From Phaeosaccion multiseriatum (taxonomy: Eukaryota > Ochrophyta, other classes), in NCBI GenBank assembly GCA_965112735.1, contig OZ218963.1, positions 1,240,001 to 1,304,000 of the forward strand: a stretch of 64,000 nucleotides of DNA, in the 5' to 3' direction. Positions within the stretch are counted from its first letter, which is position 1. Each line of letters opens with the position of its first letter. Under the pieces are notes generated by a model that was given only the letters and a program-made list of their open reading frames with translations, searched no databases and was not told the DNA's origin. Both the position numbers and the translations under genes were made by a program. Shown piece by piece: positions 21,287 through 34,100 of the stretch.

Positions 21287-24200
21287 ATGGCGAGTGGCTA
21301 TCGCGGAGAGCTAAACCTGCAGCTGGAGCGCCATGGCAAAGGCACGTATCATCAACCGCAGGGTGGTGGATTCATCGCATACGAGGGCACCTACGAAGAC
21401 GGGATCAAGAACGGGGTGGGGAAAGTTGTGTTGGGGAGCGCGACGCCAAGCAGCTGCATCGTATACGAGGGCGAGATTTCAAAAGGAGAAATTGAGGGCA
21501 ATGGCGTCAAGACCTGGCCTGACGGAAGACGGTGAGTGCGTGGCCCACCCTTGGGGGGAGGGGGAGGGCGAGGGTTACACAGCCGCCAACCTTCATTGCC
21601 ATGGAAAACCACACCAACCCTTTCTTCACATACCTCTTCCACGATGTGGCCAGGTATGAAGGGAGCTTCAAGAGGGGCGAGCATGACGGATTTGGTTCCT
21701 TCGTCCACCCCGTCACAGGACAGGAGTACCAAGGAGAGTGGAAAGACAACCGCTTTCACGGAATTGGCAGCCTAAAACTTCCCTTCGGAGGCGGCTCCTA
21801 CCAAGGAGGCTTTCGATGCCACAAGTAGGTTCGCCGAGGGGAGATAGTGCAAAGTTGCATAGGGGGGGGGAGGGCGGTGGGCGCACAAGAGAGAGGCTGG
21901 AGACTGGGGGCGGGGCGACCAAGCAACCCGTACCAGCCAATCGCAGCTTTCGGAGTGGCTCGTCCTCCCCTCTCCCCCCGTCCCTGAGCAATCAAAAATA
22001 GAAGGTCTTTCCCTACCAATTCATTACCATGTACGCCTGCGTCTCCTCTCTCTCTCTCTCTCTCCACGCGCCTCACCCCCACCCGACAGGTACCACGGAG
22101 AAGGCCGGCTGGTGCTGTTGCAGCAGTCGCAGCAGCAGCAGGGTCGACAGGGGGGGGAAGCCTCTTCTCGTTGTGCGCCGTCCTCGTCCTCATCCTCTTC
22201 TCTCAAGTCGCTACCAGTGGGCAGGGAGAGTGGTCCGGCCTATATCTTCAAGTATGAAGGCGACTGGTGCGACGGCCAGAAGCACGGCTTCGGAGAGGCG
22301 CGCTACCGTGGAGGGAGTCTTTACATCGGGCCTTTTAGTGAGGACAAGCGCGCTGGCCAGTGCGAGAGATACGAGTGTGCAGTTACCGGAATCACGTGGA
22401 CGGGAGCCTGGCTGACGGATCGGCCGGTGGGCAGTGCTTCGCTCGTGGAGGTTCAAGTCGACAACTCTCCGGCGATGCGAAGCTTAGATTCTATCATCGA
22501 AGAGGAGGAGGAGGAGGATGCTGCAGCGGCAGCGGTGGCCGCAGGAGCTAGCAAGAAGGGGAAAGGCAAGAGCACTCGCGCCTCTGTCAGTGGGGGCGCA
22601 GCAGCTTCTGCAACGAAAGGAAAGGGCAGGAAGGGCGTAGCAACGGAGACCACTACGTTTTCATGCTTTGGTGAGGAAAGGCTCACCATCGGTCTGAGGA
22701 AGGATGGCAGCGTCCCGCCGTTTTGGTGCATTTGCAGGGTAGGGGGTGGCGAGGACGGCGAGGGAGGCGGGGGAGGTAGGGATGAAACGGATGAAACGGC
22801 TGCGGAGGAAGGGAAGCACGAGGAGGGCGAGGCCGGGGAGGAGGGCGAAGAAGGCACGAGCTCGGCCATAGCTGTAGTACAGCGGCAGAGGGACCACGTG
22901 GCGGTGGAGACTGGACGGCGACTTGCGTTACGAGTTCACTTTGGCACCTTTACGCAACAAGAGCAGGAGCAGCAGCAGGAGGCCGAGAAGGGCACTTCCA
23001 AAGGAAAGGCAGCAGCAGAGGTGGCAGAGGAGGAGGTCAATGCACTGCCGGAGCCTGTACTCGAGCTATCAGAGCCCCTGATGGTCGAAATGACGCCTCC
23101 CACTGCAGAGGACATTGGGGAGGCCCTGCATCGATTCCCCTTGCTCGGCCTCGTGGCGCTGTTCCGCACGCACTCATGCATCCGTACGCGACATGCGCTG
23201 ACGACGGAGGCGATGCGCTCCGCCTCCTCCTCCTCCTCCTCCTTGTCTGGCGACGCTGGCGTTACAGAAAACGACGGCCTTCCAGAGGGCGTAACCGAGG
23301 ATGAGAATGAGCACAAGGAGGGTGGGAATGGCGCTGGTACTCTCGATGGTGAGGAGGGCAATGTCGACGGCGAAGATGGGGGCCGCAGAGCACCAAGCAC
23401 AGCGGAGGCGGTGTCGAAGATGGTGTGTAGTGTGGGAGGACAGCCCGCCCTCGTCTTTCGGGAAGCACGATCGTCTGTGTCTTCTTCTTCTTCGTCATCG
23501 CTCCATTTGCTGCCCGTCACCGTCAGCACTCCCCGCTTCTCCACTGTCACCAAATCGCTTGCTCCGGTGGTGGGTGCAGCTACGTCAAATCAAGAGCATG
23601 CCTGTGTTGAGTCTACTGGCGCTGGCAGGGCTGCTTTGAAGGCTGCTACCGCTGGTGCTGCTGCTCTTGCGCTCGACCCCACACTGCCGTTCGCCATTTT
23701 GCTGGACTTTTACTATCAGCTTCCTGCGCCCACGGCAGTGGGGCCAGTAGAGGAGGAGAAGGAGGAGGAGGAGGAGGAGGAGGAGGAGGAGGAGGAGGAG
23801 GAGGAGGAGGAGGAGGAGGAGGAGGAGGAGGAGGAGGAAGAGAAAGAAGAGGGACGTTATTCTGGCGCCGGTCCCGCTGGTGAGCAGCAGCAGTGGGAGG
23901 TACCGCTAGTGTCCTGTGGGCCTGTTCTGAACCTCAAACTCAAACTTGTCATGGAGATGGAGGAAATGAAGGTGGCGGGGAGAGAGTCGCTCGATGAGGG
24001 GATGACGACGGAGGAGGTGTCCGCCAAAGAGGAACGACGGAGCAGTACCGCGGAACGACGGAGCAGTACAGCGGAGGAGGAGAAGGGGGCTGAGGAAGAT
24101 GTGAAGGCGTGTTGTTTCCAGCAACCCCGGTGTGTCGGGCTCCGGGTCATCCTCGATGGAGGCAGTGAGGACATACGCTTCAGTACTACTAGTAGCAGCA

Positions 24201-25174
24201 CCACCGAAAGTGGTACAAGTGGCGCGTGTGGCGTTGTCACTCCTGCCAAGTGGCATAGCGTCGCTGTGGAAGTCAGACCCGAGGGGGGACGCATCACGCT
24301 TACAGTGAATGGCCACACGTTCCACCTCAACAGCTTTCGCCCTCTCCACGTCGACGGTACTGACCGCGTCGTGTCATCACGGGGCTTGTGCTTCGAACTG
24401 GCTCCGGGCTTCCGGGGTTTGGGTCCCGAGCCTGCCGCCGGAGCAGGAGGCAAGAGCGGTGGTGTACTGGCTCTAAAGAACTTTGCTGTGTATGATAGCA
24501 CGGGTCTTACGGGGCAAGGAGGAGGAGAAGGAGGAGGAGGAGGAGGAGGAGGAGATGGTGTCGCCGTGGCACGGGCAGTGACGCGGGTATATCGGACGTG
24601 GGAGACCGAGGTGGAAGCAGAAGCGGCAAGGAAAGAGGCAGAGGCAAAGGCCGCGGAAGCGGCTGCGGCCGAAGCAATTGCGGAGGAGGCGCGTCGACTT
24701 GAGGAAGAGGAAGGGGGGGGGGGGGAACGCGAACAAGAACAAGAGCAGAAAGGCAAAGGAGGAGGAGGAGGAGGAGGAGGAGGAGGAGGAGGAGGAGGAG
24801 GAGGAGGAGGAGGAGGAGGAGGAGGAGGAGGGGGAGGAGGAGGATGTGCAGAGCAAGGAGAATATGAGCAAGCAGCCCCCGAAGCCAAGGCGCCGGGTGT
24901 ACCCGAGGTGGTCGTCAAGACCTGGGCTGGGCAGGCCTGGGTCAGTGGCCTCGTCGTGCCTCTCTCCGGGTGGGAAGAGGCCTTGCGAGACGACCCGGCC
25001 AAGCAGCTCGTACTGAGCATCGAGGACGTTTCGAACGTTTCGCACGCTTCGGCGTTGGAAGGATTGGAGAAGGGGCCGGAAACCACCGTAGAGTTTTGCG
25101 AGGAGGGAGAGGTGGGCGTGTTCGAGCCGGTGCAGCGGCAGTATGTGCGGCTACAGCCCTCAGCAGCAGCTTGA
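21287..25174 (+). CDS. MORN-repeat protein with LamG/lectin-like domain
   Basis: Three exons, 21287-21531, 21654-21824, 22090-25174; 1,166 residues, phase 2 at both junctions. Residues 1-200 hold about eight MORN repeats (YEGTYEDGIKNGVGKVV, YEGSFKRGEHDGFGSF, YQGEWKDNRFHGIGSL, YEGDWCDGQKHGFGEARY). These repeats usually bind lipids or act as a scaffold at membranes and the cytoskeleton. The middle (around residues 700-880) has a concanavalin/LamG-like signature: GLRVILDGG, then PAKWHSVAVEVRPEGGRITL and TVNGHTFHLNSF. Between and after these are poly-Glu, a charged coiled-coil-like stretch (EAEAARKEAEAKAAEAAAAE) and poly-Gly. Precise cellular role unknown. The MORN start is confirmed by the repeats crossing both splice sites in phase. 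Confidence 0.85.
23750..23847. repeat. In-frame (GAG)n encoding poly-Glu
   Basis: GAG triplet run within exon 3 of the MORN gene, read as an acidic Glu tract of about 30 residues. Confidence 0.95.
24756..24844. repeat. In-frame (GGA)n encoding poly-Gly
   Basis: The same GGA/GAG microsatellite as at 23750, here read in the GGA frame to give a Gly tract of about 29 residues in the same exon. Confidence 0.95.
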
Positions 25175-25480
25175 GCACGTGTCTGTCTTTGCTATAGTAC
25201 ACTTCGATTATTGAGTAACGTCTCCAGTATCTGACTGAACTGAATTGAACTGAACTGAACTAAACATCCATATCCGTTGGTTATACACTTGACATGCGCC
25301 ATTCTCTCGACAAGGAGAGAGAGAGAGATGAAAGAGGAGAGAGGAGAGAGGTGTACGGACGAAACGACTTTACGACTCAGGCGCGCACGCATGCCCTCCA
25401 TGCATGCCCTCCATGGTGATGGGCAGAGGAGAGCCCCCCCCTCCTCCCCTTGCCCGCCGCCGGACCATGTGTTCGCTTCG
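25175..25480. other. Convergent spacer MORN / sideroflexin
   Basis: 306 bp between two stop codons; a short (AACTG)n run near 25234-25262 and an AG-rich stretch near 25312-25352. No gene seen. Confidence 0.6.
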
Positions 25481-28003
25481 CTATAACCCCTTGTTGTAGT
25501 ACAAGTAGGCGACTGGGTACTGGTGCTTCTGGGTCTTGAGGCCCTGGAACCGCGGTTCCAGTTGCTCCACCGGTAGGCGGTCCCTCTGAGGGAAGATGGC
25601 CAAGGCGGGTGAGACGGCGCTGACGAGGGCTGACGTCACCACTGCTGTCTCGGTGGCGATGCGCAGAATGGGGCTGCGCTTGAGGGCGGAGAGCTTTTCT
25701 AATTGCATCATGATCACCGGAGGCATGGCCATGATCGGAATGTTCCACAGCACTCGGGCCAGACCGCACTTCGCAATACCCGTCTGTTTTGCGTGGAGAG
25801 AGAGCAGCGAAAGAGGGAGGAGGAGGAGGAGGAGGAGGAGGAGGAGGAGGAGGAGGAGGAGAAGAAGAAGAAGGAGGAAGGGGGGCAAGGGGGTGGAAAG
25901 ACCTTCTTTAGGACCTGCCTCATACATGCATTCATTGGGATACAACAAGGCAGGGGTGAAGCAGAGAGAAGAAGCAAGGACTACGACATGAGAGGAGGAG
26001 GGGGAGGAGGAGGAGGGGGAGGAGGAGGAGGAGGAGGAGGAGAAGGAGGAGAAGGAGGAGGAGGAGGAGGAGGAGGAGGAGGAGGAGGAGGAGGAGGAGG
26101 AGCAGGAGGAGGAGCAGGAGGAGGAGGGGGAGGAGGAGGGGGAGGAGGAGGAGGAGGTGCTGACGTACGCTCCCGTGCCTCTCGGTCTTCCCTCTCCCCT
26201 CCCCTTTCATGTCTCTATTACTCACCTTGGCAGCTGTCACACTTTCGCCTCTGCGCTGCCCCTCTTCGTCGAACACATCTACCCCCTGGATGAGCTCTCC
26301 TCTGCGCATAAGGTATACATTGGCGCTACCTGTTTCGGGGCAAACAGAGGGGAAGAGAGATCATGGCACCAAAAAGGAGAGTGCTGAGAAGAAGGAGGAG
26401 GAGAAGAAGAAGAAGAAGAAGAAGAAGAAGAAGAAGAAGAAGAAGAAGAAGAAGAAGAAGAAGAAGAAGAAGAAGAAGAAGAAGAAGAAGAAGAAGAAGA
26501 AGAAGAAGAAGAAGAAGAAGAAGAAGAAGAAGAAGAAGAAGAAGAAGAAGAAGAAGAAGAAGAAGAAGAAGAAGAAGAAGAAGAGGAAGAGGGGGAACAT
26601 GATACGGGCAAGACAAAGTTCTGGAGCCGGGCCCTTCTAGCCCCACGTGCGAGGAGATGTCTTGGAAAGGAAGAGAGGCTTCTCTTCCCCCCCTACACAA
26701 GCCTTCCTCCTTGGGGCACAGAGTTGTCTGGTACTACACAAGCAGTCTCGTACTGTGTCTTGACACTCACCTGCCGCCGACGAGGCGAGAAACGGCAGCG
26801 TGGCTCGAATGACTCCGGCAGCTCGTCCCCCCGCCTTCCCACTCGCTGCTACTCGTTTGGTCATGTATGTTGCTGTCAGGCCTATGCTCATGGCTGTGGC
26901 TACTGCCCCGGCATAGCCCTGTAGTGGGTGGCGTCAAGGGGGGGTTAGAGAAAGTGTGTGCAAGCATACGTAGAGTAAGATGTGCATGCCTCGATAAGAT
27001 TACAGCTCGAGGATCAGTCGGAAAGAAAGGGCAGGGAGGGAAGACCAACGCTCCTCCCCCCCCCTCCTGGGCTCCCTCTGCACAACGAAACGAAACACTG
27101 TAGGGTATGTTCGATGCGCAATCTCACGATGTGGGTGCGTGCGTTGTTACCTGCAGAATGAGGTCGGTGGGGATGGGGTTCGAGGCGTTCCGATTGGCAA
27201 AATTGATGGCGGCGTTGTAGCTCTGATTGATAAAGTGGATCATGGCCGTGGCGGGGAATGAGCCGATGACCATGGGGGTCAGAGTCGCCGTAACAACAAC
27301 CATGTTGACGGGGATGAAGGCGCTAAAGCGGAAGAGTGGGAAGATGGGCTCGCCAGTGTCCGGATGAAGGGTAGCCTCCAGCGTCCGCCTTGCTTTCCAT
27401 AGCTCTTCGTCAGAGGGTGCGCTACTCTTATCTTCAGGAAGATCTCCCGCCTTGTAGCGCTCGAGAAGTTCTTTGGCTTGTTCACGCTGGAGAGAAAAAG
27501 CGGGGGCGGGCAGCGGGGAGCGGGGGGTGAAGGCTGGCCGAGTGAGTGACGGGGCAGAGATAGGCCGGGTAGGGGCAGGCGGGCAGGCGCAGAGGCAGCA
27601 CAAAGCCAATGCCATGGTTTGCGTCTTACAAGTGTGCGGAAATCGGAATAGAACGCTCCCCAAAGCTTTTTACTTGGGGCAGCACTTGGGGCAGCACCGG
27701 ATGGGTGGGGAGGAGGGAGAACGAGAATCAACTCCTGTCACGTTTGATAAGCTCTCCCTCACCACTGAGCCGGATCAAACACAGGCACGTCGCAATCTGT
27801 ATCCCCCCTCGTCTCTATCTCCCTCTCTCCAGAGTGTTGGTCTTCTTGTGCCTGCTTACCTCGGCTTTGCCGATGAGAAGAGTTCTCGGGTCGTTCACGC
27901 TATAGAAGTGAAGCGTGCGCCCCAGCCAAGTGTCGCCGTTGTACCTTGGCTTATCCAAGGAAAAGGGCGGGGTCTCCTGCGCCTTGCTCAGCTCGGCCCC
28001 CAT
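25481..28003 (-). CDS. Sideroflexin (mitochondrial amino-acid transporter family)
   Basis: Five exons, joined by hand: 27860-28003, 27151-27486, 26771-26918, 26226-26329, 25481-25783; 344 residues, close to the usual ~320-330. Sideroflexins are multi-pass inner-mitochondrial-membrane carriers; human SFXN1 imports serine for one-carbon metabolism. Family marks seen: PRYNGDTWLGRTLHF with NDPRTLL at the N-terminus, LHPDTGEPIFPLFRFSAFIP, the signature INQSYNAAINFANRNASNP, SANVYLMRRGELIQGVDV, and the typical C-terminal end YYNKGL. The start was chosen at the first Met of an ORF whose next residues are GAELSK. Intron 3 contains a long (CTT)n and intron 4 a long (CCT)n repeat in the sense strand. 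It is divergently paired with the HECT gene, 176 bp away. Which substrate this member carries cannot be read from sequence. Confidence 0.95.
25816..26157. repeat. (GGA)n tracts in sideroflexin intron 4
   Basis: Two GGA triplet runs, about 25816-25878 and 25992-26157, in the 442-bp intron 25784-26225. In the sense strand they are TCC pyrimidine tracts on the way to the exon 5 acceptor. Confidence 0.95.
26388..26590. repeat. (AAG)n tract of ~190 bp in sideroflexin intron 3
   Basis: Essentially pure GAA/AAG triplets, about 60 units, from 26401 to 26583 with GAG/GGA edges. In the sense strand it is (CTT)n ending about 60 nt before the acceptor at 26330. Confidence 0.97.
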
Positions 28004-28179
28004 ACTTACGCTGGAAATTTTGGAGAACAGGTAGCGAGATTGGAGGGTTGTGAAGATGTGAGCGTGTTGGTGCTCCAATTCTTGTTTAGCGCACCCGCGA
28101 TTCGTATTGAGCTGCGAAAGATCGCCTTTAGCTTTACGTCTACTTGGACAGCAGCGAATGATATGCAAGCAGGGTGACA
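28004..28179. promoter_or_regulatory. Shared divergent promoter region sideroflexin / HECT
   Basis: 176 bp between head-to-head start codons. No individual motif is called. Confidence 0.6.
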
Positions 28180-31100
28180 ATGGGTAATGTGGATTCCATC
28201 GCAGCTGGGGCCGCCAGCAGCGAGAGGGCAAGATCACGGCCAGAGGAGGACTCGCAACAGCAAGCTCCGCCGGGGGGAGAGGATGGGAGGGGGGTGGCAG
28301 CAGAGAGAGACCGGCAGGGGGGTAAGGATGCTACCGAGGACAGGAGGTATAGAGAGGAGAGCTTTGGCGGACGCGAGGAAGATCAGTGGTGGCTCAAGGC
28401 CGGTATGGCCCTGTTTGACGAAGCCTTCGTCGATGAGAAGTTCTACTCTCTGCAGGCGATGGGAGGAGAGGCGGAGCAGCAGCTGGGCGGCCTGGGTATG
28501 GAGAATGACGACGACGGGGGTGATTATGATGAGAAAGAGGAGGAGATACAGCAGCTGCTACTTTACAGACGACACCCGCCTCAAGTAGGAGGAGGGCGGG
28601 AGGACGAGGCTTGGGTAAGTCGAAGTGCTGTGGAGGGCGGCGAGGAGGGAGGGAGAGACTCGATGAGCTATCTTGTGTTCTGTGGCGTACCCTTACATGC
28701 GATGCACTATCCCTGCAAAGGGGGCGTCCTTACATCCTAGTTTGCTTGTAACCCACCCTGTGTTCTCTCTTGGCCTCCAATCCCCTCACTCAGTACCAAA
28801 ACGAGGGCCAATCCTCCACTGCCTACCACCTTAGAGACTTACTGGTGGCTAGTGAGGCGTTGAATTGGTCGGACATGCAAGAAGATGGAGGAGGGCCTGA
28901 CACATCGTTTCGGAGGAGGAGAGGGAAGCAAAGTAGCAGCAGCGGCAGGCGCCTGCCTCTGTTGTTTCCGAACGGAATTTGCTCCCTGCCGCCTGGCAGC
29001 AGTGGGGAGGCCAGCCACAACAGCCGCCTTCGAAGCTGCCTCGGAGTGGCCTTCCTGTCCTCTCTACACAAAAGATCGCGGATATTCTGTCGGATCCATT
29101 TGGCGGTGTTGCGAGAGAGCATGCGCTGTGAAGGGAAGCGTCGCCAGGGAGAGGTGGAGAAGCGGGCAACGGGCGCCACCGGGACGACAGAGGAGGGTGA
29201 TGCCCGGACGAAAACGGCAATCACATCTTCCATGTCGAGATCAATGTCGAGGTCGTCGGATAGTAGGTATGTACGGAATCGCCAAGTTCGATATCAGGAA
29301 CAGCAGCAGCAGCAGCAGGTGAGGCGCGGGACTCTTCGAGGATATACTTTAAGCAGCAGCAGCAGTAGCGGAAGGGGGGGGGGGGGTGCTGCCGTAGGAG
29401 CTGGGGACTCCGGTGGTGCTACTGTGGGGGAACGAGAGACGTCTCTCCCCCAGATCCTGACGGCCACATCCATCCGGTGGATGCTTGCCACCGCGGAGAT
29501 GCTGCAAGGCACCAACCCCGAAATTGTGTCGGCAATGTGTGACACGGTTATCGAGCTGCTGGAGGACGCCGCACCCTTGGCGCTTGCCCCTCTTGCCGAC
29601 CCGGCCCATTCAGCGAGCATCGAGGGGGTGACGTTTCAGAGAATCCAGGGCTTTTGCGTCAAGCAGATTCAGCTAAGCCAGAGGCAACGGCAACGCCATC
29701 GACAGCTGAAGCTTCTCCGATTACAACAACAGAGCGAGGCAGGAGGAGGAGGGTTGCGGGGCCGGGATTCCGAGCTTGAGCTCGCCAGCACCGGCGGTAA
29801 TGCCTGTGTCTACGCTGTGAGTCTCTTGCTGGCTATGGCTGTCAGTGAAGGTTCTGTTGGGGGGTTGCTAGAGGTCACCCGGCTCCTATTGGAGACTCTT
29901 TTCGAGGAGCAGGAGGAGGAGGACGAGGACGAGGACGAGGACGAGAGCAAGGCGGGTGGTCGGACAGTAGGAGGGGCGCTCACCACTGGCTTGAGAGCGC
30001 TGTGCTTTCCTTTTCTTCAACGCCTTTCCGACTACCACGTCGCCCTCCACCTCTCTCTCCCATCTGCTTCGGCTTCTTCTACTACCCACGCGGATCTGCA
30101 ACAGCAAGAGGAGCAGGAGAAAAAGGATATGGTGATTTGGTTGAATGACGGGGACCAGGCGAAGACCGACTGCCTCACCGTGGTCAAGTGCCAAAAGCAC
30201 GCTCTCAACGATCGAGCCTCTTGGGGAGGCATTGCTACGGACGGGCGCTTCTTTTACGGCTGGGACCCATCGACAGGCTTGCTGAAGGTGGGTACGGGGC
30301 AGGGGAACACAGAAGTGGGACACATTTACGCGGCCAACCAAGAGATCGGTGCATTGGAGGACAGCCTGACAATCAATCACGCCGTGTTCGGCTACGGTTT
30401 CCGCGACTTGACGCTACCTCTGCGGGAGCTGGTGGACAAGAAGACGGTAGCTCACTTGTCCACCAAACTGCTGAGTCAGCTGGGGGTGCAATTGGGATCA
30501 CGAGATAGCGTGCACGTGGTGTTTCGAACCGTGGACTCGCATGGGGTGGAGGGGACCCACCGTCTCGCCGCCCTGGGGCCCGTGGGGAGCTCTGGGAAAC
30601 GCTCGTCTGTCATCAGACTGAGCGCGGACTCTGACGAAGAGGGGGAAGACGAGGAGGAAGAGGAGGAGCAGCAAGAGGAGGGACGCGGTGATGACGACCC
30701 CGAGCGTTTCGCGTACCTAACAATGACAGACGGAGACAGACCGGGAGGGGGGGGTGCCGCCAACGGAAGGGGAGGAGGGCAGCAGGGAGGGGGCAAGACA
30801 CTGAAGATTGTACGAGCGTTTTCTGGGCATTTCGTGGACGTGACGGAAACCCTCAGTGACGTCACAGAGGACAAGGCCGCCGTCAAGCTTCCCCCCCTGG
30901 ACAGCAAAGGCTGGATATTTGAGGGCGGGGTGGACCCTCTACTGGCAGCGATGGGCCCTTTGTCGGGACGTCATCACACAGAGGAGGAAGTGCCAACCGA
31001 GCGGCAGCTAATCGTGTGGTACCATCCTTCCGGACATAGCGGGCGCGGTGGTGGTGGTGGTGGTGGTGGTGGTGGTGGAGGAGGAGGAGGAGGAGGGGAG

Positions 31101-34100
31101 GCGTGCGCTGTGGAGGATGATCTTGAAGAAGAATTGGCCATCTTCAGCACCACTTCCTGTTGCGCCTCTGCCGGGGGAGGATCCTTCCCGAGTAGTGGTA
31201 GTGGTGGGGGTGGTGGTAGTGGTGGGGGTGGTGGTGGTGGTGGTGGTGGTGGTGGTGGTGGTGGTGGTGGTGGAGGGGCGTCTGGCAGTGGTGGGGCTGG
31301 ACTTGGGAGGGGACAGCTCCCCGTCATTCTCCCCCATACGCCCAACAGGTCGAGGTGCTTCCTAGGCTTTGTGCCGGGGCGGGGCGGCAATGGTGACCGT
31401 GACCGACTGTACCTCCAACTAGGCTCGGTCATGAGAGGGAACGAGTTTTTGGTCATCCGCCCCGACAACCTAGAGGTGGAGAGGACGATTGTCGCCGATT
31501 TCGACACTGGAGCTGCTGCGGTAGCGGCCCGGGTGTCGGAGCTAACTGGAGATGACGTTTCATCGTCAGCAGCAGTAGGAGGAGGGGGGGGCAATGGAGT
31601 CTCAGCTTCGGTGTTGACTCCGAACACTGCGGCGTCTTCTCCTTCTCAGCAGACTCCGTTGCCGTCACCACAAGGCGAGGCAGGGGAGGTGGCGGTCGTG
31701 GCGGCGGCGACAGGAGGGGCGCCTGCGAGCAGCGATGCGATTGAGGCCCCTGCCCCCGACGCCAGCAGCAGCGGTGCCAACAGCACCTACGTGGAGGCCA
31801 CTCTGTGCCCCCGGGGGATTCTCAAGAGAAGCTTTGGTCTCCACTCCGGTGCGCCGGTTCTCGAGTTGCCGGTCACCCTAGACGACGGGAGTGAAGGAAG
31901 GTGTGTGCGCTGCTCGTGATTCGCTTCCTTCTGCCTTCCTCCCTTGGTTTCTGTCCTTCTTCCTTCCTCTGCTTGCTTGCTTGCATGTTTTGCGTACTCT
32001 CCCGCCGTGAGACCCCTCATCTCCCTCCCTTCCCCCCTCCGCCCCCTCCACACGCGAAACGTTCCACCCCCCTCCCCTCTTTCCTTGTTACTTGTACACT
32101 TGATTTGTGCTTGCAGCGGTGTGGTGCCTCTTGTCCAAACGTGGGCCGATGGCCTCTGCCGGCAGGTGGTGCGATGTTGTGTGCACATTGACCCTTCCGA
32201 CGACGGCGATAGGGAGTGGAAGTGGAAGCTCCAATTCCTCGAAGAAGGCAAGTGGGCCTCCTGTCTGACGAATGCACTTGGTCTACCGCTAACCTCTCTA
32301 TCTGTCCCTCTCTCTCTACACCCATCTCTCTCTCTATCGATCTCCCTCTCTCTCTCCACCCATCTGTCTGTCCCTCTCTCTCTCTCCACCCATCTCTGTC
32401 TGTCTCTTTCTCTCTCTCTCCACCCATCTCGCTGTCTCTCTCTATCGATCTCCCTCTCTCTCTCCACCCATCTCTATCGATCTCCCTCTCTCTCTCTCCA
32501 CCTATCTCTGTCTCTCTCTATCGATCTCCCTCTCTCTCTCCACCCATCTCTATCGATCTCCCTCTCTCTCCCCCCACCCATATCTGTCTCTCTCTATCCC
32601 TCTCTCTATCGATCTCCCCTGTCTCTGTATGTGCTAACCCCCCCCCAACCTATTGCCCCTCGACTGTGCTGTGCAGACAAGCTCGCTTGGGTCACTTGCG
32701 CACACGGATCCTCCTTCGCAGCCGATGAGCAGCAGGCCAGGAGACCGCAGGCAGTGGGGTTGTCTTCTAAAGACGGTAGCCTAGTCACAGTGTATGCCCA
32801 CGCCTTTCGCTGGTGGTTCTCGTTGGGGGAAGGCGGCACACCGCATCAGGTCAGTCAGTATCAAGGGATGGCAGTGGATGTTCGAGGATGATGATCCAAT
32901 CCGGACTCTTTGGAATGTTGGTTCTTATTGTTAGATTGGCTTTACGGAGTAGTGATGCTTGCTTCTTGAGTGCCTGCCGACGCGGCGCATGATGGAGATT
33001 GCATGCTTTTTGGTCACAGATGTGCCTATTGTGTGCTGCTACTGGACCACCAACTGCTGCTGCTGTTGTGCTGCTACTTCGGCCTCTGCCGCGGACGCTA
33101 GACTCTCACCCCATCCCCATCCGTTACGTCCGTTACGTCCGTTACGTCTGTTACGTGTCCACCCAGGCTTCCCGACAGGTGTTGCGTATCAGACGACTTG
33201 ACCTCTTCCAGCGGGGCCCCGCCCTGCCCCCCCTGAGTTTCACTCCACCCCTGGCGTGTGACTGCCGCTGGGTCTACGCCCTGCTGCCTGTGGTGCTCTC
33301 TAAAGACGAGGCGGCGACCCGTGCAGGGCAAGGCATAGGCGTGAAGGGGAGGGGAGACTTCTCCAAGAACAGCAGAGGCAGTGGCATGGGCGGTGGCGTA
33401 GAGGTCGGGGAGGACGGGCAGGTTCATGTGACTGTCAATGCCGTTGTGGTGACTTTGGATCCGCAAGACTCACTGAGAGAAGTGACGCGCTTGGTGCTCG
33501 AACCGCCCGCTCCTTCCGCGCCGGTCCCTCCGGCGCAAACTGAGGTGGGGCAGCAGCAGCAGAGGGGAAAGGAGGAGGACGAGCAGCATCAGCAGCAGCA
33601 GCCGCTACAGCAGCAGCAGCCGCCACCACCTCAGGATGAAGGCATGACCTCTCTTCTCGGGATGATTCGGCGGTGCTCCGTTTACACAAATGGCGACCAG
33701 TTTATGCTTGTACAGGGTGATCCGTGCGCGGAGGAACGGAGGTGGCGGAAAAGGACGAGGGGCGACAGCGGCAGCGGCAGCGGCAGCGGCAGCAATGGTG
33801 GTGGTGTGTTTCGATTCACAGAGGCCCCTCTCAACGCCGGCAGCAGTGCCTCGTCCGCTTCTCATACGCCTCCAACTGGTATGGGGAGACGCAGCAATGG
33901 GGTGGGTGGTGGTGGTGGTGTGGGCGTGAGCGGGGAGGGAAACAGTCGTGGACAGGGGGGGGGGGGGGCGCTGGCGGCGGGAGACTGCGTGGAGCCGCCC
34001 CGTTTCACCTTTTTGAACTTTGATTTGCGATTTGGAGTCTGCTTGACCAGAATCGTGGACGACACCGCTATATGGGCGGGTATGCTCGGTGTGACGCTCT

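Noticed and set aside
23857-25086. Minus-strand 409-residue Pro/Ser-rich ORF
   Set aside because: Antisense of GAG/GGA-rich MORN exon 3, which splices in phase with MORN repeats.
26279-26700. Poly-Lys, poly-Arg, poly-Ser, poly-Leu and poly-Phe ORFs
   Set aside because: Translations of the (AAG)n tract in sideroflexin intron 3.
32999-33178. HECT exon 5 starting upstream at 32999
   Set aside because: That part of the ORF has no conserved feature, and CCGACAG|GTGTTG at 33178/33179 restores the phase from exon 4.
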